Shown: positions 48,422 through 62,000, counted from the first letter of the stretch. The stretch: 64,000 bases of DNA from Phascolomyces articulosus (GCA_025677815.1 JAIXMP010000010.1:310001-374000), one strand, 5' to 3'. Notes: a model not told the origin generated them from the letters alone. Numbers and translations: made by a program.

Positions 48422-50786
48422 ATGTTTGTTCTCAGTGAATTTCCCCTTTATTATTTACATAGTATCTTTGATACAATTGCATCTTTTGCAGAAATACTCA
48501 CTGATGAATCTTTTTGGACTCTCTTTTTCGGTGAACGGGGACTTTCTCTTATCAAACGATATATTGCCAATGATGCTATCTTTGTTGGTTTATTCTTGAG
48601 TTTAGGACGTATGTATCTATTTTATTTTATTTTTGTTTTTGAAGTGAGAAAAGAAAATGTATATATATATAAAACTAAAACTGACATTGCTTGCTTCTTC
48701 TTTAGCCACTTTATTGACATTGTTCCAAACTTATTATTCAAGAATTTCGGAATTCATCAACCAATTCTTTTATGTTACCGTGGAAATCAGTGACGATGAA
48801 TCCATTTATCATGCCCTTGATATTTATTGCAAGACTCATTTTCTTAATATTAAAAGTTTTAATCATGTCAGTGGTATTACTAAATATGATACGGTCCAAG
48901 ATAATAACTCCAATTATGAAAAATCCACTTCTCGTTTGAGTTTAATTCCACGTGAGTTTCACTTCTTTTTTATCTGGTTTACTTATTTTGGATCATGCGT
49001 TCATTGAGACTAATAATACACATGGGATTTTATAGGACGTGGATGTGTTCAGGATATCAAGTATAAAGGTTATAAACTCTGGATTAATCGAGAAAATTAT
49101 TCCCCCTTGGATAAAAATCGAGGTTCAGGTGAAGCTGAAGAATTATTAGAAGCCCTTAGTGCTACTCATCAACGTTTAATCATCAGGTTTGTTTTTTGTG
49201 TTTTTTCTTTTTTTGGATGTATGATTGGATCACAATTATATCACTTGGATATGAATGGCTGATAGACTTTGTTATATATAGAATGCGTAGCCGTAATATA
49301 GAACTTTTACGAAGCATTATTCAAGAATGGTTGGATGAATATTATGAAAAGAAGACTGGTCAGGTAAATATATATGAAGAGGAGGAGAAACAAAGAATCT
49401 ATTAGGTGTTATATATAATGATTATTAATTTGGTGATCGTTTATTATTAAAATAGCTTGTTGTTCACAAATTCAAAGCCGATCAATGGGGAGGTTTAGGA
49501 TGGTATGAATTGTGCTCCAAGGGACCACGCTCTTTTGATTCTGTTGTTCTTAAAAAGCATCAAAAGGAAGAAGTTCTTGAAGGTAATTGTAAAAATATTA
49601 TTATCCGTATTTGATTGAAAAAAAAAGAAAGGGACGTATAACTCATGTGACATAAAATATAATATTAGATCTTTTGGCTTTCCGTACTCAAAAACAATGG
49701 TATCTCAAGACTGGTATTCCTTATCGTCGAGGTTATTTACTTCACGGTCCTCCTGGCACTGGTAAGTTGTCCAATTCTTTTTCATGATAGATATATATTT
49801 CAATGGATGGATTTGAATATTCATCTAATTTTTTTTCATTGAATAGGTAAAACATCCTTTATCCAATCATTGGCTAGCAAAGTTAATATGAATGTTGCCT
49901 TGATTAGTCTCACCACTGCTATGTCAGATGATGATTTCGTTCAAGCTCTTGTGGATGCTCCCAAGAACAGCATTGTTGTGATGGAAGATATTGATCATTG
50001 TACTATCAATGATGGTGATGAAGGGGATAGCAAGAGCAAATCTGAAAAGCGAGTCACTGCCACAGGTTTACTTAATGCTTTGGATGGTGTTTTCAGTCCT
50101 GAAGGATCATGTAAGTATCATTTGCATAAAATAAAATAAATAAAAAAACGATGACGGGAAAAAGGAAGAGAAAAAGGTTAGTCCATTGATACTCATTAAA
50201 ATATAATCATATAGTGGTCTTCCTTACTGCTAATGATACTACCAAATTAACTCCTGCTCTTTTACGTCCTGGTCGTGTCGATGTCAAAGTTCTTTTTGGT
50301 TATTCCGATCGTTTCCAAACCGAAGCCATGTTCTGGCGTTTCTTTGCCGAAGAAGATGGTACCAAGGATCCCAAATTGACCGTCATTCTTGAAAAGTTAC
50401 TTGATATGATTCCTGATGATAAAGTCAGTACTGCCGAACTTCAAAACTTGTTCATGTCTCATGCCATGATTTTAAATTCCCGACGTAAAGTGCGTAGCAT
50501 TGCTATTATCGGCAAGTCCGAAGAAGATAATGATGATGATGCTACTACTTTATCTGAAAAGGACGATGATTTGGCCAAAATGAAATATTTTGAACGTCTT
50601 TTGGATTCTATCCCAGCCTTCTTGGAACGTGTTGCTGAAGATCGAGAACAAGCCAAACTCCATGCTGCACGAAAGGGCCATACTCTTCCTCCTACTTCTT
50701 CAAAGAAGTCCACTGATGATAATAATAGCAACAGTGATCAACATGATGTTGAAGATGAAGAAGAAGATACAGGAGAAGATTGGTAA
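48422..50786 (+). CDS. BCS1-like AAA ATPase (mitochondrial)
   Basis: AAA ATPase of the Bcs1 group; Bcs1 moves the folded Rieske protein across the inner mitochondrial membrane for complex III. Eight exons: 48422-48608, 48706-48951, 49036-49186, 49282-49363, 49456-49582, 49669-49761, 49847-50110 and 50215-50786, giving 573 residues. A hydrophobic segment (IFVGLFLSLGPTLLTLFQ, about residues 53-70) is the single membrane span. The BCS1-specific domain has RRGCVQDIKYKGYKLWINRE and WYELCSKGPRSFDSVVL. AAA motifs: Walker A GPPGTGKTS (split by an intron), Walker B VVMEDID, sensor VFLTANDTTKL and LRPGRVD. The C-terminus is extended (about 110 residues) and acidic, ending EDEEEDTGEDW. Canonical Bcs1 is about 450 residues, so this may be a paralogue with another cargo. 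Confidence 0.9.
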
Positions 50787-52600
50787 TCCCTTTGGTGCTA
50801 TTGTTTTAAATAATGTACCATATATTCCCCCATTTCTACTTATTACTGTATTTTTTGCATGTCTTATTATTTATATTATATCCTATTTTTGTCATTTGCA
50901 TTCTTATTATTTTCTTTTTCACTTACAAAAAAAAAAAAGCATAACAACTTCACTTACAATTATATATATAAAAAAATCAACGACCATTTACATAATAATA
51001 AAAAACAACTTATCATTTTTTTTCTATTTATTCGCTTGTTTCCCAATTAGATTGTGTTTCTCTCTATTATCTATATGATGACTTCTTATTGTGCCCGTAT
51101 GAAAAGAATACGTCAAATAGATTTGCCCGAAGCAAGATGAAGAAGAGATAAATAATAATAAAAATAAAAACAGAATAACTCCACTGTGATGGAAATCAAG
51201 AATGGTGTACCGAATAAGGTATCGTAATGTCAAACAACAAGAAATGAACGCATGCCCTATGCAGAAGGCAAAAATAAACAATAACAAATATAATCCATAT
51301 CTCTATAACACGTATGAATATGGATCAGACAAATAATAGATAAATAATTAGAAATATACACATTATCAAAGGATCTTGATTTTATTATAAGTAGGGAAAT
51401 GTAAATATTTAAACATTCTGCAACGTATTCTGTTATTGTTTTCATTTTTTCCTTGCCTTTTCTAGTTTTCACATGTTTTACGCAGCGATCATGTACATCA
51501 ATTGATCAATAATGAAGGGGTATATGAATGACACACCTTATTTTATTTTCAAGGGGTCTACTACCTTATTATTTAAATAACTCACTGATCGTCCAGATTT
51601 TACTTACATTAGCTTATTCATTATAGCTGTTATATGGTGTGATTAGGGGTTGCAATAATCTAACGAGTCGACCCGCGGGTCAGAAATATGCTGACTCGAC
51701 TCAAATCAACCGACTTGCCAGTTACTCGTGTCGCCGAGTAAATTAGATATTTTTTTTTGTTCCTATGTTTTTATATGAACGGAATCAGTTGATAATACCT
51801 GGAACAAAGAAAAATATATAATGCATGAAGAAAACATCATGACTGTTTATATAAGTATTTTGTTTTAAAATTCTATAGTTGGATAATAGCGTTATTAGAT
51901 CAGAGTGTCAGTGGTATTATTTATAAGACAAAAGAATCGAAGACGAATTATGCTTCTTCACCAATCAATCTAAAATATTAGTTGAAAAAAAATAAATAAT
52001 GGGTGAAGAAGAGTTGAAAGAATGCGGGGAAATCAAGATTAACCGGCTACCCCAAGGACATCAAGGAGCTCATCCTTTTTTTTTTTTGTATTTCTTCATT
52101 CATTGATCATTCTGAACGGATGGAAGTGTTTATCAGAAGAAAAAACTTGTATTCACAAAATATATTTGACCCATAATTAGATAGTTATAACAAGAGTGAT
52201 AATGAGACTGAAAAGTATTATGACGACGATGATAATAATTACACCTTTTTTGGTTTTGGTAGTTTCACCATAGTTGTGATAGTGACAGTGAAGATATTAT
52301 ATACAAAAGAGTTTATTGCAAAGAAGGTGATGTAGATGAAGCTTATTGTGATTTCCCATTAATAATAATCACAATAATAGGTAACTACAACATTATTGAC
52401 AATAAATAATACGTTCTTCATCTTGTACAACTTAACTTTCTTATAAAAACACATATATGCGAGTTGCTGTCAGCAGTTCAAGATATGCCTCACTATTTTC
52501 CCTATCAATAATCATTTTATAATACTTGCTTCCTATATAATAAATAACAAAGTTCCATCATACGGCATTGATACCTTCGTCGTATCTATAAGATACAACT
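50787..52600. other. gene-poor AT-rich region
   Basis: 3' flank of the BCS1-like gene followed by about 1.6 kb without recognisable genes. At 51650-51740 an unusually G+C-rich patch contains the palindrome GACCCGCGGGTC (listed separately). Short ORFs at 51024-51472 (-) have no domain resemblance. Confidence 0.45.
51653..51740. repeat. G+C-rich patch with palindrome, possible transposon end
   Basis: Begins TAGGGGTTGCAA and carries the perfect 12-base palindrome GACCCGCGGGTC (51670-51681), then repeated GACTCGACTC. The opening resembles the TAGGGNTGNNAA type of hAT element terminus. No matching inverted copy was found downstream, so a complete element is not shown. Confidence 0.3.
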
Positions 52601-52609
52601 GCTTTTTAT

Positions 52610-53047
52610 CTTCAAGTGTACCAAAATAAGGAGGTGAAGGCCTGTGCTTCAATCGGAGCTAGATGTGAAACAGATTTAGCTGAGACTAAGAAATATATAA
52701 AATTTATGCAAGACCACCAAGGTACCATATTTGTACTTCTTTACAGTTCATCTTTTCTTTCAAACTATCATCCTCTTCAAGTTCTTACTCAAACACCTTA
52801 TTTTTTATATATATAAGCTATTGTCTGCGTGCGGCAATTGAAATTCAACACCAGAATTGAAAGCAGTCACCTGAGAAAAAGATATAAAAGACATCTAATT
52901 TCACCCATTTTCTTTTTCCTTTTTCTTTTTCTCTTTTTTTCTTCATCCCTGGCCCTGGATCAAAAACAGACGGCGATTATCCCTGGGGTAAAGAGGAGGA
53001 CAGCCTTGTGCCCTCTATCCTCTTTCGCAAACAGTTGGTCTATGTAA
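52610..53047 (+). pseudogene. possible transposase relic
   Basis: Two adjacent coding-like patches. The first (52616-52731) encodes YQNKEVKACASIGARCETDL...FMQDHQG and stops at a GT that could be a splice site. The second (52835-52900) encodes FNTRIESSHLRKRYKRH, which recalls the NTRVESSH-x-LK-R-Y segment near the C-terminus of MULE/FAR1-type transposases. After it the frame runs into poly-pyrimidine low complexity. No DDE residues, no intact ORF and no terminal repeats are visible. Read as decayed transposase; family assignment is tentative. Confidence 0.3.
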
Positions 53048-53871
53048 GCTTTTCGTAAGCTCTTAGAAGTCTCTTCTTTTTTTTTCAGCAGTTTTTTTTT
53101 TCTTCATCTGCAAAATGAAGAAAATAATCAAATAAGAAAATGATAAAAAAAATACTATTACTATTTTATAATAATGGTAGTAGTCTCTATTATTTTAAAT
53201 AATAATAAAATGTTAATGCTTAAAACATAAACTTTTACATTTTGTTCCAAAATATTTATAAATGTTGTTTTCTTTATTAATGGCGGCAATGAAGTATAAT
53301 AGTAATGACGTTCACAGAATCAAAAGTAATCGTGTTGTTATAGTAATAAAAGGTTTATTATAAAATAACGTTCAACTTGAACGTGTGTATGCTATTTATT
53401 CTATTAAAAGATATCTCTCTTTTTTCTTGCGTAATGACGTTGGAATAACTATTACAGAAAAGCATAAAAGAGATCTCCATGACAGTAACAAGATTCGTTT
53501 ATGGATTGTATGTAAAGGTTTATATTAAAAAAAATAATGCACGGGATGTTATTTTTCATTTGACACCTTCAAAAACCATGACAACATAAGATATACCCTG
53601 AATATTATCATGATCCTGCTGCACTTTATAAGAACATTAGCTTTAACAAAAAAAAATACTGTTCTAGTAATATGCTGTGCATTGAGTTGAATAGTTTCCA
53701 TGTGGTAGATCATGTTTCCCATTCGCAGTTGGTCATAAAAGTTTAGTCTTCCCCCTACGCCTTTTTTATTATTTTACAAATAACGCGCCCCTTATTTTTG
53801 TTTTTTGATCATGACACCAACAATAGCAATTCGGAACATGTCCTTTCCCAGCATCATATATCTATTTCACT
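53048..53871. other. intergenic, nothing recognised
   Basis: AT-rich DNA with no ORF of note, no recognisable RNA gene and only short homopolymers. Confidence 0.45.
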
Positions 53872-54300
53872 TCAACACAATTGGGTTTCATTCTTCTCCA
53901 AAACGCGCTTGATCAAGAAAACACGCTTACGCAACATACAATCACGCACACGCGATTGAGTTCTATACCAAAGCTTGGAGTGTTCTCCACCAAGATCTCC
54001 AATCTTTGATTTTATTGCATCACGCCGTTGCCTATGAAAAGTCCTAGCAGTACCAAAAAGCACCTGACGGTGCACAGGTGAAATAAAATGACCGAAAATA
54101 ACTATTGCCTCACTCAAACAAGTATTGTGTGAGAGCCAGCGCTTTACCTCAAAAAGGAAATGTACAAGGAAAGCTACTGATACCTACAAAGGAAGGAGCC
54201 GATGCAATATTTCCAGAACAAAAGCAGTAACTGATAAAGCAACATGATTGCTTGATAGAAGAAGCTCAATTCCAAAACCAGCTACTTGTATATCAGGTAT
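53872..54300 (-). pseudogene. coding-like relic of unknown family
   Basis: On the minus strand a single frame reads from about 54300 to the stop at 53872, interrupted by one in-frame TAG at 54184-54186. Downstream of the stop it encodes FLVHFLFEVKRWLSHN, FGHFISPVHRQVLFGTARTF, RDAIKSKIGDLGGEHSKLWYR and a basic end with LRKRVFLIKRVLEKNE. Amino-acid use (Trp, His, Arg, Gly) is much more protein-like than that of neighbouring random ORFs, and local G+C is higher. The TAG could lie in an intron, as TAG/GTATCAG is a possible acceptor. I do not recognise the family; a transposon-derived fragment is the best guess. Confidence 0.35.
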
Positions 54301-54439
54301 CTTATGAAATTATTTCCAAAATCTTACCATCCTCGTCTTTGACGACACTGGGTCAGTTGGCACTTACGTATAGTTCTAGGTACCAGTTTGTTTTACAAGA
54401 ATGGCCAAAAATAGGGCCGTGGATAAATGCTCTCTGATA

Positions 54440-54582
54440 TTATAGTGGACTGCCAAAGGACACTAATGCTTTAGCCCAATTCATACGTTGTTTAATCAAG
54501 TCATGTGAAAACTGTCAAATTGAATTTATGCGGATAAGTGTGCATGAAGAGAACACGAGGAATCAAGGTACCTAATCGACAT
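54440..54582 (+). pseudogene. short coding-like fragment
   Basis: Open frame encoding GLPKDTNALAQFIRCLIKSC then ENCQIEFMRISVHEENTRNQ and a stop. The upstream plus-strand frame (54252-54437) ends in a stop 4 bases before. No domain recognised; may belong to the same decayed element as the neighbouring relic on the other strand. Confidence 0.25.
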
Positions 54583-54979
54583 GTATGATAAAAAATACTG
54601 GACATCCTGTTGCAAAATCTCATCCTACAAAGATGGAGTAAAATTGAAACGTTAGGGACGTTTGTTTGGGAGGAGAGTAAGAAATGTCTTTTGTTAGTAT
54701 CCTTTCGACAATCAACAATTATGAAATACTCTGCTGCTGAATAAAAATTCTATGAAGGAAGTACAAATGATGTATAATACAATCAACAGCAATTTTAAGC
54801 ATGGACATGGTTTGATCGATGGAATATGAATAGGTTATAATGTGCACATCATTACCTGCATGATAAAGGACGAACCGATTTCGAATATACCAAGTCTTCA
54901 TTGAACTCTAGAATTCCTGGAGGTATGGGATTAAGATATTCGTTCCACTCAAAAGGGATTAGCTGCACCATAAAAAATG

Positions 54980-55061
54980 TTTTGGGCGAATTTGGGCGAA
55001 TTTTGGGCGACAGAGGTGTTTTCTGCCAAATTCCGCCAAATTCACCCAAATTCGCCCAAAA
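54980..55061. repeat. imperfect inverted repeat (GGGCGAATTT units)
   Basis: The left arm has three copies of a TTTGGGCGAAT-type unit, then a short loop near CAGAGGTGTTTTCTG, then the right arm with the complementary ATTCGCCCAAA-type units. The arms are about 38 bases and imperfect. It could form a long hairpin, as in a small foldback element. Confidence 0.7.
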
Positions 55062-56066
55062 GTAATGTAGTACAAAGCGCTTTTCTAACTCATGGTTGTA
55101 CGTTACATTGGAGTGTATTTGACCTTGATGAGTGTTTATATCAAGATGTATTTTTCATCGTTTTTTATCCACTATAAAGGACGTAATAAATAACTATTAT
55201 AATGCCAGGGTGGTGGTAACAAATAGAGAGTTTTATAAACAGTATAATATTGGGAACTCATTTATGACGCATTCATTTTTAAATGGAAAATTTGTAATAA
55301 AAAATAACTTTATTTAATAAAAAGATGAGGAATGAAAAATAAAGAAAAAAGATCTACTACTAGCTAAGAGAAAATAATATTCATATATATATAGAATCTA
55401 TGAAAAACCAACATCAAAAAAAATAGATAACGAGTGTATACTTTTATTTATTAATTTATATAAATTAGAATGTACTTTTATATTGAGAATTGATATTATA
55501 AATATATATAAACAATAAAAGAGTATAGTCACTTACCCTATTGTTCCATGCTAGAGAGAGAAGAAAATAATTAGTGAGGCTCAGTGATAGTATGGTGTTG
55601 ACATAAGAATTTTTTTTTAAACAAACACTTACTCCTCGATGCCATCTCTTCCTCGTTTTCTTTGTGCATCATTAACACTTTTCCATCTTAAACGTAACAT
55701 AGTATTCGCAATCCAATCGTTCTTGCACAAATCAAAAGGAACCAGAAGCGACTGTTCGTCTACGTCTTTAGTTCAGTGATTAAAGAGGTTCTAAATTCAA
55801 CATGGGTATGTTCTGAATTTTATCATATTTATTTTATATCGAACAGATATTTACCTGTCACTGGCGTCATAATAGGGGTGATGCATTTTATATAAATAAC
55901 AAAAAGAAAGAGAAAACTTCAAAAAAAAAAAAAAAACGATCAACTGCCTTGTTAAATACATCATGGCAGTTGTAACCGTCAAACCGTACTACTGAACATA
56001 ATAAATATGGTAAGGCATCAAAAGTTTGTATTACGTCAAGTGGAGTTCTGCCAAATTCGCCCAAAA
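54980..56066. mobile_element. possible 1.1 kb element bounded by 16-base inverted repeats
   Basis: TTTTGGGCGAATTTGG at 54980-54995 is the exact reverse complement of CCAAATTCGCCCAAAA at 56051-56066. The interior has a minus-strand coding-like patch at about 55655-55765 encoding LLVPFDLCKNDWIANTMLRL and RWKSVNDAQRKRGRDGIEE. No target-site duplication is evident at the outer edges, and the left repeat also pairs with a closer partner at 55046-55061, so the boundaries are uncertain. Confidence 0.3.
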
Positions 56067-59000
56067 GCTCAAATCTTTTTTTATGGTGTGTATTGGCAGA
56101 ATGTAATAATGTGATACTGCCAATTTAACTTTGTATTGTTCGGGGTACTAACACAAGTACGCCTGACCTTAAAGTACTTTTTTTTTTCAATTATTAGTAA
56201 CTTTTCGTCGTCTCAAGGATATAAAGTTCGAGCACAGTCAAACCTCAAATTTGTTCCTGTCACATGTCATCATATTAAATGCTTAAATGCAATGTCCATA
56301 TTAATATTGACCATTACCGACCACTGGGAATAAGATGAAAAGTCGCTTTACGATGTATGAAAATAACAAATAGTCTATCAATATATATATTTTTTTGATT
56401 GTCTTTTATAATCGATCCTACCTGGTTTTTTTTTTTTTTTTTTTTTTGGAAATAGTTGCCGAAGTTTGAGAAAAACAGGCCACATATATTAATATATAGT
56501 TAGCAACTAAAGTAATAATGATAATAGTGATAAAGAGATAAGAGAGGATTCTTTGGCAGCATGGATATTTGTGATATTATAAATATTATATATACATTCA
56601 TAACATTCCTCCATCATCTCCATACGCTTTGTTTTGTTTATTTTAGAAGTGCATATTCTTCTTATGTCTCATTTATCATTGCATTACTACGTATTAATAT
56701 AGTTTTCTTTTCCCATATATAAAAAGCATAATATCATTACGACATTCGATTATTATATCTGTATAATATGTTTTACATATTGATTAGTACTAATAAGTAC
56801 AAGATAGTATTTTATTTCTTCTATTCAACCTTCAGTCTATATTATGTTACTGATTAAGTAAATTATGTAAAATATTTACCCTATTACCTATTATTAGTAG
56901 GTGACATATAAAAAATGGCAATTATGTTCCGATTTTACCTACTTACGCAATATACATAATTAATAATCGCATATGATAAAGAACTTCTCACCAACAAACT
57001 AATTATAACTGCAATTATATATATTTAATAACTGATCAAGCAGCCGCTACTGCTATGTATTTCTGGTTGGACGTCAGTGTAGCTGCCATAATTGACAACC
57101 AATTACTGTATATTGATCGTAATGCTATATAATATATACATAAGTAGACAGGAAACAAGGGTCTTCAAAGATTGAAATTTTAAACAGTATCATCGTGAAT
57201 AAATGTCATCAACATTTGCATCATATTTTTTAGTTTTATCCTGTATTTTTTGACGATGCACCATGACATTTATCTAGTATACAACATTGAAATACCATTG
57301 TTCCATTTTGTTGAGCGATACGTTTTTTTTTAACTATGTGTAATAAACACACACTAAGATAAAAAAAAAAGCCGGATTTATCTGCCGCACCTTATCGAGA
57401 AAATCGAATTTGCCACACGTCAGTTGTACATTTCGGTTCCTCGTTTTCGGACTTTCTATCGGTGGGTACAGTATCATAGTGCATACTATAATTATATTTA
57501 CATTCGGTTGATCATCACTATTAAAGTGATTTGCTTGATGAAAAAAAATTCCTAAAGACATTATATATTCTATCCAATAAGAAATAGCAACTGACTATTG
57601 TAAAATTAACGAATATGGCTGTAGATGCATAACAGCGATCAAAATGGAATTATACAAGGATAAATATCAAGGGAATGCTCTTGGTGTTTAATAAAATGGT
57701 AAAGAGAGAAGGAATTCAATTTTTTTGTTTATTGTATAATTAAAAAAGCTGTTCATCTAATAGCTTATTGATGATATGACATATGCAAATCTCACTTATT
57801 ATATTATCAAATTTATTTTTTACTAAGCATTTGTTTGGCTGTTTATTTTTGGATAAGACAGAAAAAAATTACAATATAATAATGGACTGTCAGAATGTAC
57901 AATAATAATAAAAGGAGAGTATATATCAATATTATTAAAAAAGGCTTTGAATAGTAATTAAAAAAAACACGAGCTTGTATCGCGCTTATGTACTTTTATT
58001 GTTATATTTTTTGTGATAATAATAATAATAGTAATACATAAAAAAACATTGGACTCTATATCAGACAGGTGGACCGTGCTTTTTTTACTGTACTCCTTTG
58101 ATTTTTCATCCCTTCTTTCACTCTCCTCCCCTTCCTTTGCTTTGTTTCGCAATATCGATAATTCAAGGAGGTGCTATGTATGGTGGATGACGCCTCCAAG
58201 GAGAATAAGGGTCAAGCTTCCGTAAAAATAATAATTGTATTGGATATCTAAGCCCACTTTAATATACCCTTCAATAGCAAAAAAAAGGTACCATTATTGT
58301 GGTATCATGATGATGATAATACTAATAGTATAGTGTATATTATTACACTATAGTATACTATAGTATTTCATGCCCGTTCTTCTATAATTAGATACTTCTA
58401 TATGGGTAGTTTCACCTAGATTTGTAGAAGTGCTAAGACAGATTATCTAGAGTAGATATTATATTGGTCACTTATTGTGGGAACTTTCCTTTTTCCTTTT
58501 TAATATCCATCCATCACTCTGATTGGAAACTATTGTTGTTGTTATCAATATTTTTACATCGTGTCATGAGTGATATTTCTAGTAGTAAGGAGAGACCGTG
58601 ATATGAAAAAAAGAAAGTAGGAGTAACAGTACACATATTACTTGCAAAAAAAGAGAATATTAGATACTTGACTCGGATAATAGTTTATTATTAATACAGC
58701 CCGCAATGCGATAACCTATCGCATATAATTACTGTTACCATAAAATTCGATCAAACTATTGTACATCTAAAAAATAGCATTTCTTCACTATTATGTGTCT
58801 TAAACTGCTAATAAGAGATCAGTTGTTTTTTTTAGTTTATAAAAAAACATACAACAAAAGATCTAGTGATTATTTCTTCCATTGTTAGGTATGTATTTAT
58901 CTATTATATTGATATATAGAGAAGGAAGAAGGTTGATAATAATGACTTTGGACTAATCCATAACAATTCTTCGGTTTGCATCTTTCTTTTCTTTTTAGAA

Positions 59001-62000
59001 TAAGAAAAAAAAAAGAAAAACCCAAATACTGTTTTCGGCTAAATAATAACATTGTTATTATCAACAATGTAAATGAAATGCGTGTGTTCATTTTGACTGT
59101 AAGAAAGAGAACAGAAGTTCGGAAGCATTGAAAAAAAAAATTATACTGACAAAATTACCAAGCAATATGATTTAATAACATATATCTACACGCAGCACCT
59201 TCCGAATAAATAAGGTCGAGAGCATATTTTAATATAAATAAGTATATACACGACATATTATATATATACAGTAATATTACTTTTCCTCCTTCTTGTACCT
59301 ATTCATTATATGTATATGCATCTTCATTACTGTATATATTTAGTATATAAATCATCATCATCATCGTTATACTGTTGATGTATAAATCAAACATTGGTGC
59401 TTTTATAAGATACTCATAACAAATTCAGTACATTTTTTAATACTGTACTCCATCTAATAATTGATAATGATGGGAATAGTCACAATTAAAAACAATGATA
59501 ACCTGACATATATATAATATGATGCTTCCAATAATTCCTGTAGGAGCATTGTCATTGTTATATATATATATCAGAACAAACATACAATACGTTAATCGGC
59601 ATTTATGCCATAATACAAAGATAATTTTTCACTGACACAATATCATCGAAGAAGAAAAAAAACTTCGGTGCCCATTACCAAAAAGAAATAAATTATACTA
59701 TAATAGTAGTTATTTGTTATCTCCTTCCTGTATACTCTATAGATAGCGATCATTCATAAAACATGTAATAATAATAGTCACAATATACTTCTTGTTAATA
59801 TTGGGTAATGAACGAGAACGATATTCACTTTACTTTATTAAAGTATTTATATAAAACCATCAGCTTGTTATTGTTTGTGCTGTACTTTTTTTCTCAGGGT
59901 CATAATCCAATCGGCAATAAGCAGCACAGACTTATACAGGTTGTCTGATAGAAATGAAAAATAATATTAGTAATGGTGATGAGGATGAGGATGACCCTGA
60001 GTAAATAATTATGTGCGATTTTTTTTTTTACTTTTCGCTCTTCTGATCCGAAGTAATCGGAAGGCATAAAAAAAGACTTTTCCTTTCAATAAGAATCGCA
60101 CTCGTTCTCTCCTCTTCTTACTCACCCCCAAGCGCATCTTCTTCTCCTTCTTCTTCTAATGGATATTAATATCTACCTACTATTATGATATCTCACCCCC
60201 AAAATCAGTCACGAATTATTCAAATTACAACTAGGTCACATGACATGTTGCTTTTTGACGAGTTGATTATTGATTTATATAAATATATAAATCAAGTACG
60301 AGCGACGACACTTGAAAATAACATGCGCTATATACACACATACACAAAAAAAGAGCCATTTTTTATTATTTGGGGGAAAAGATGAAGATGATGATGAGAA
60401 AAAGAAGAAGGGGAGTATGGTGAGAGGGCTGAGAGGAGAGGCATGTGTGCTAAAATAATAGGTAGATGCATCACCATGATTTATATGAATGATAGCAGTA
60501 AGTAATATTTGCACTCCATTCTGTACATGTGCTTTCTTTTTTAAATCCTTTCGGCTGTTGCTGCCGATGTTGTATCCTATATTTGTGTGTTTGATTATTC
60601 TTATTATCATCATCATTATTATTGTAATACATAATAACTAATAATAATAAATTATTCAAGCCTGCCGATGAATAAGGCCTCATGTGGCCCTGGACCGAAT
60701 GAAAATATGCTTTTAGTAAAGTATTCTTTTCAAGTTAAAGTTTTGGTAAATTTTTATTACTTTTTAGTCTTTTACATTGTGTGGTCAGCGTACGCACAGA
60801 CCGAGAATAGATCCGTTTGTACAACAGATTATATACTCTTGTTTGCCAAAAATGTTGGATGTGATATATATATATATACTTTGATTATTCTTTTAAATTA
60901 TTAAAGGAAGTAGTCGTGGTGGAACGATAATGTCATACTGCAGATAATTCATTGCGTGTTTTTTTTTACAAAAAAAAAAAAAAAAGAGTTACAGAAAAAG
61001 AAACATAAGAGAACTAATATAGTTATCATAGCGTTTATAAAATAGGAGAGTCTATCTTATATTATTATTATTAGAGGTGTTCAGAGGAAGAAAAATAATG
61101 AAAAGAGAAGGTGTAGGATGGAGACTATGTTTTGAGGAACAATATACTTTTTATTGTGAGATGATCGTTATTTTTTTTTTTCGCGTTTTCTGTGTTTATC
61201 TCTAATAATATGACACGATGAATCTTATTTTTAAACGATATTCTATGTCTCTATTCTTATCCCTTTTTTAATTGTACCCATCATTCGGTAATATAGAATG
61301 ATCCTCTAGTTAAACGATAATAGATAGATTAGAATGCTTCGCCGATATATGCGTCAAATTTAAGGGTTATGTATGAAATTTATAACATATATTATAGGAT
61401 GTATATCATTTTTTAAGTTTATTTTTTTGTATTATATTATGATATATTTCTATGGATCGGCGTTACACCCCAAATCAATATCTGCGTATGATATCTATAT
61501 AATATGCACAACTATAATATTTATATGTACAAATACACAACAGCTCAAAAAAAAAAAAATAGAACAAAAACCATAACCTACACATCAACTCCATGTGTGG
61601 CCCTCGATCTGGAGCAATGTTGAATTCATCCCGTATTCTAATGAAATATACTTGTTACCTCCTATTTATCTTTTTGTTTTTTTTTTTACCGAGGAACTTA
61701 TTAGTTAATCATATGAGTAATGGGAGTAACATTGACTGTGAAAAAAATGAGGATATTGGATAATAATAAGTATAAGTATAAAAATAATAATGGAGCATTT
61801 ATTATTATTATTATTACCATTATTATTTTTATATTTGTACCTTTTATCTTTGCTGTAATGAGAGAGAGAGAGGATAAAAGGGTCATTAAATGTATTATAT
61901 ATATGCAATAATAACACTCTATGTTAAGGGGAAAAAGGGTCCTTTAATTTTTGGTCTTTTATACTCATGCGTCTGCATACATTACATTTTCCTAATCTAT

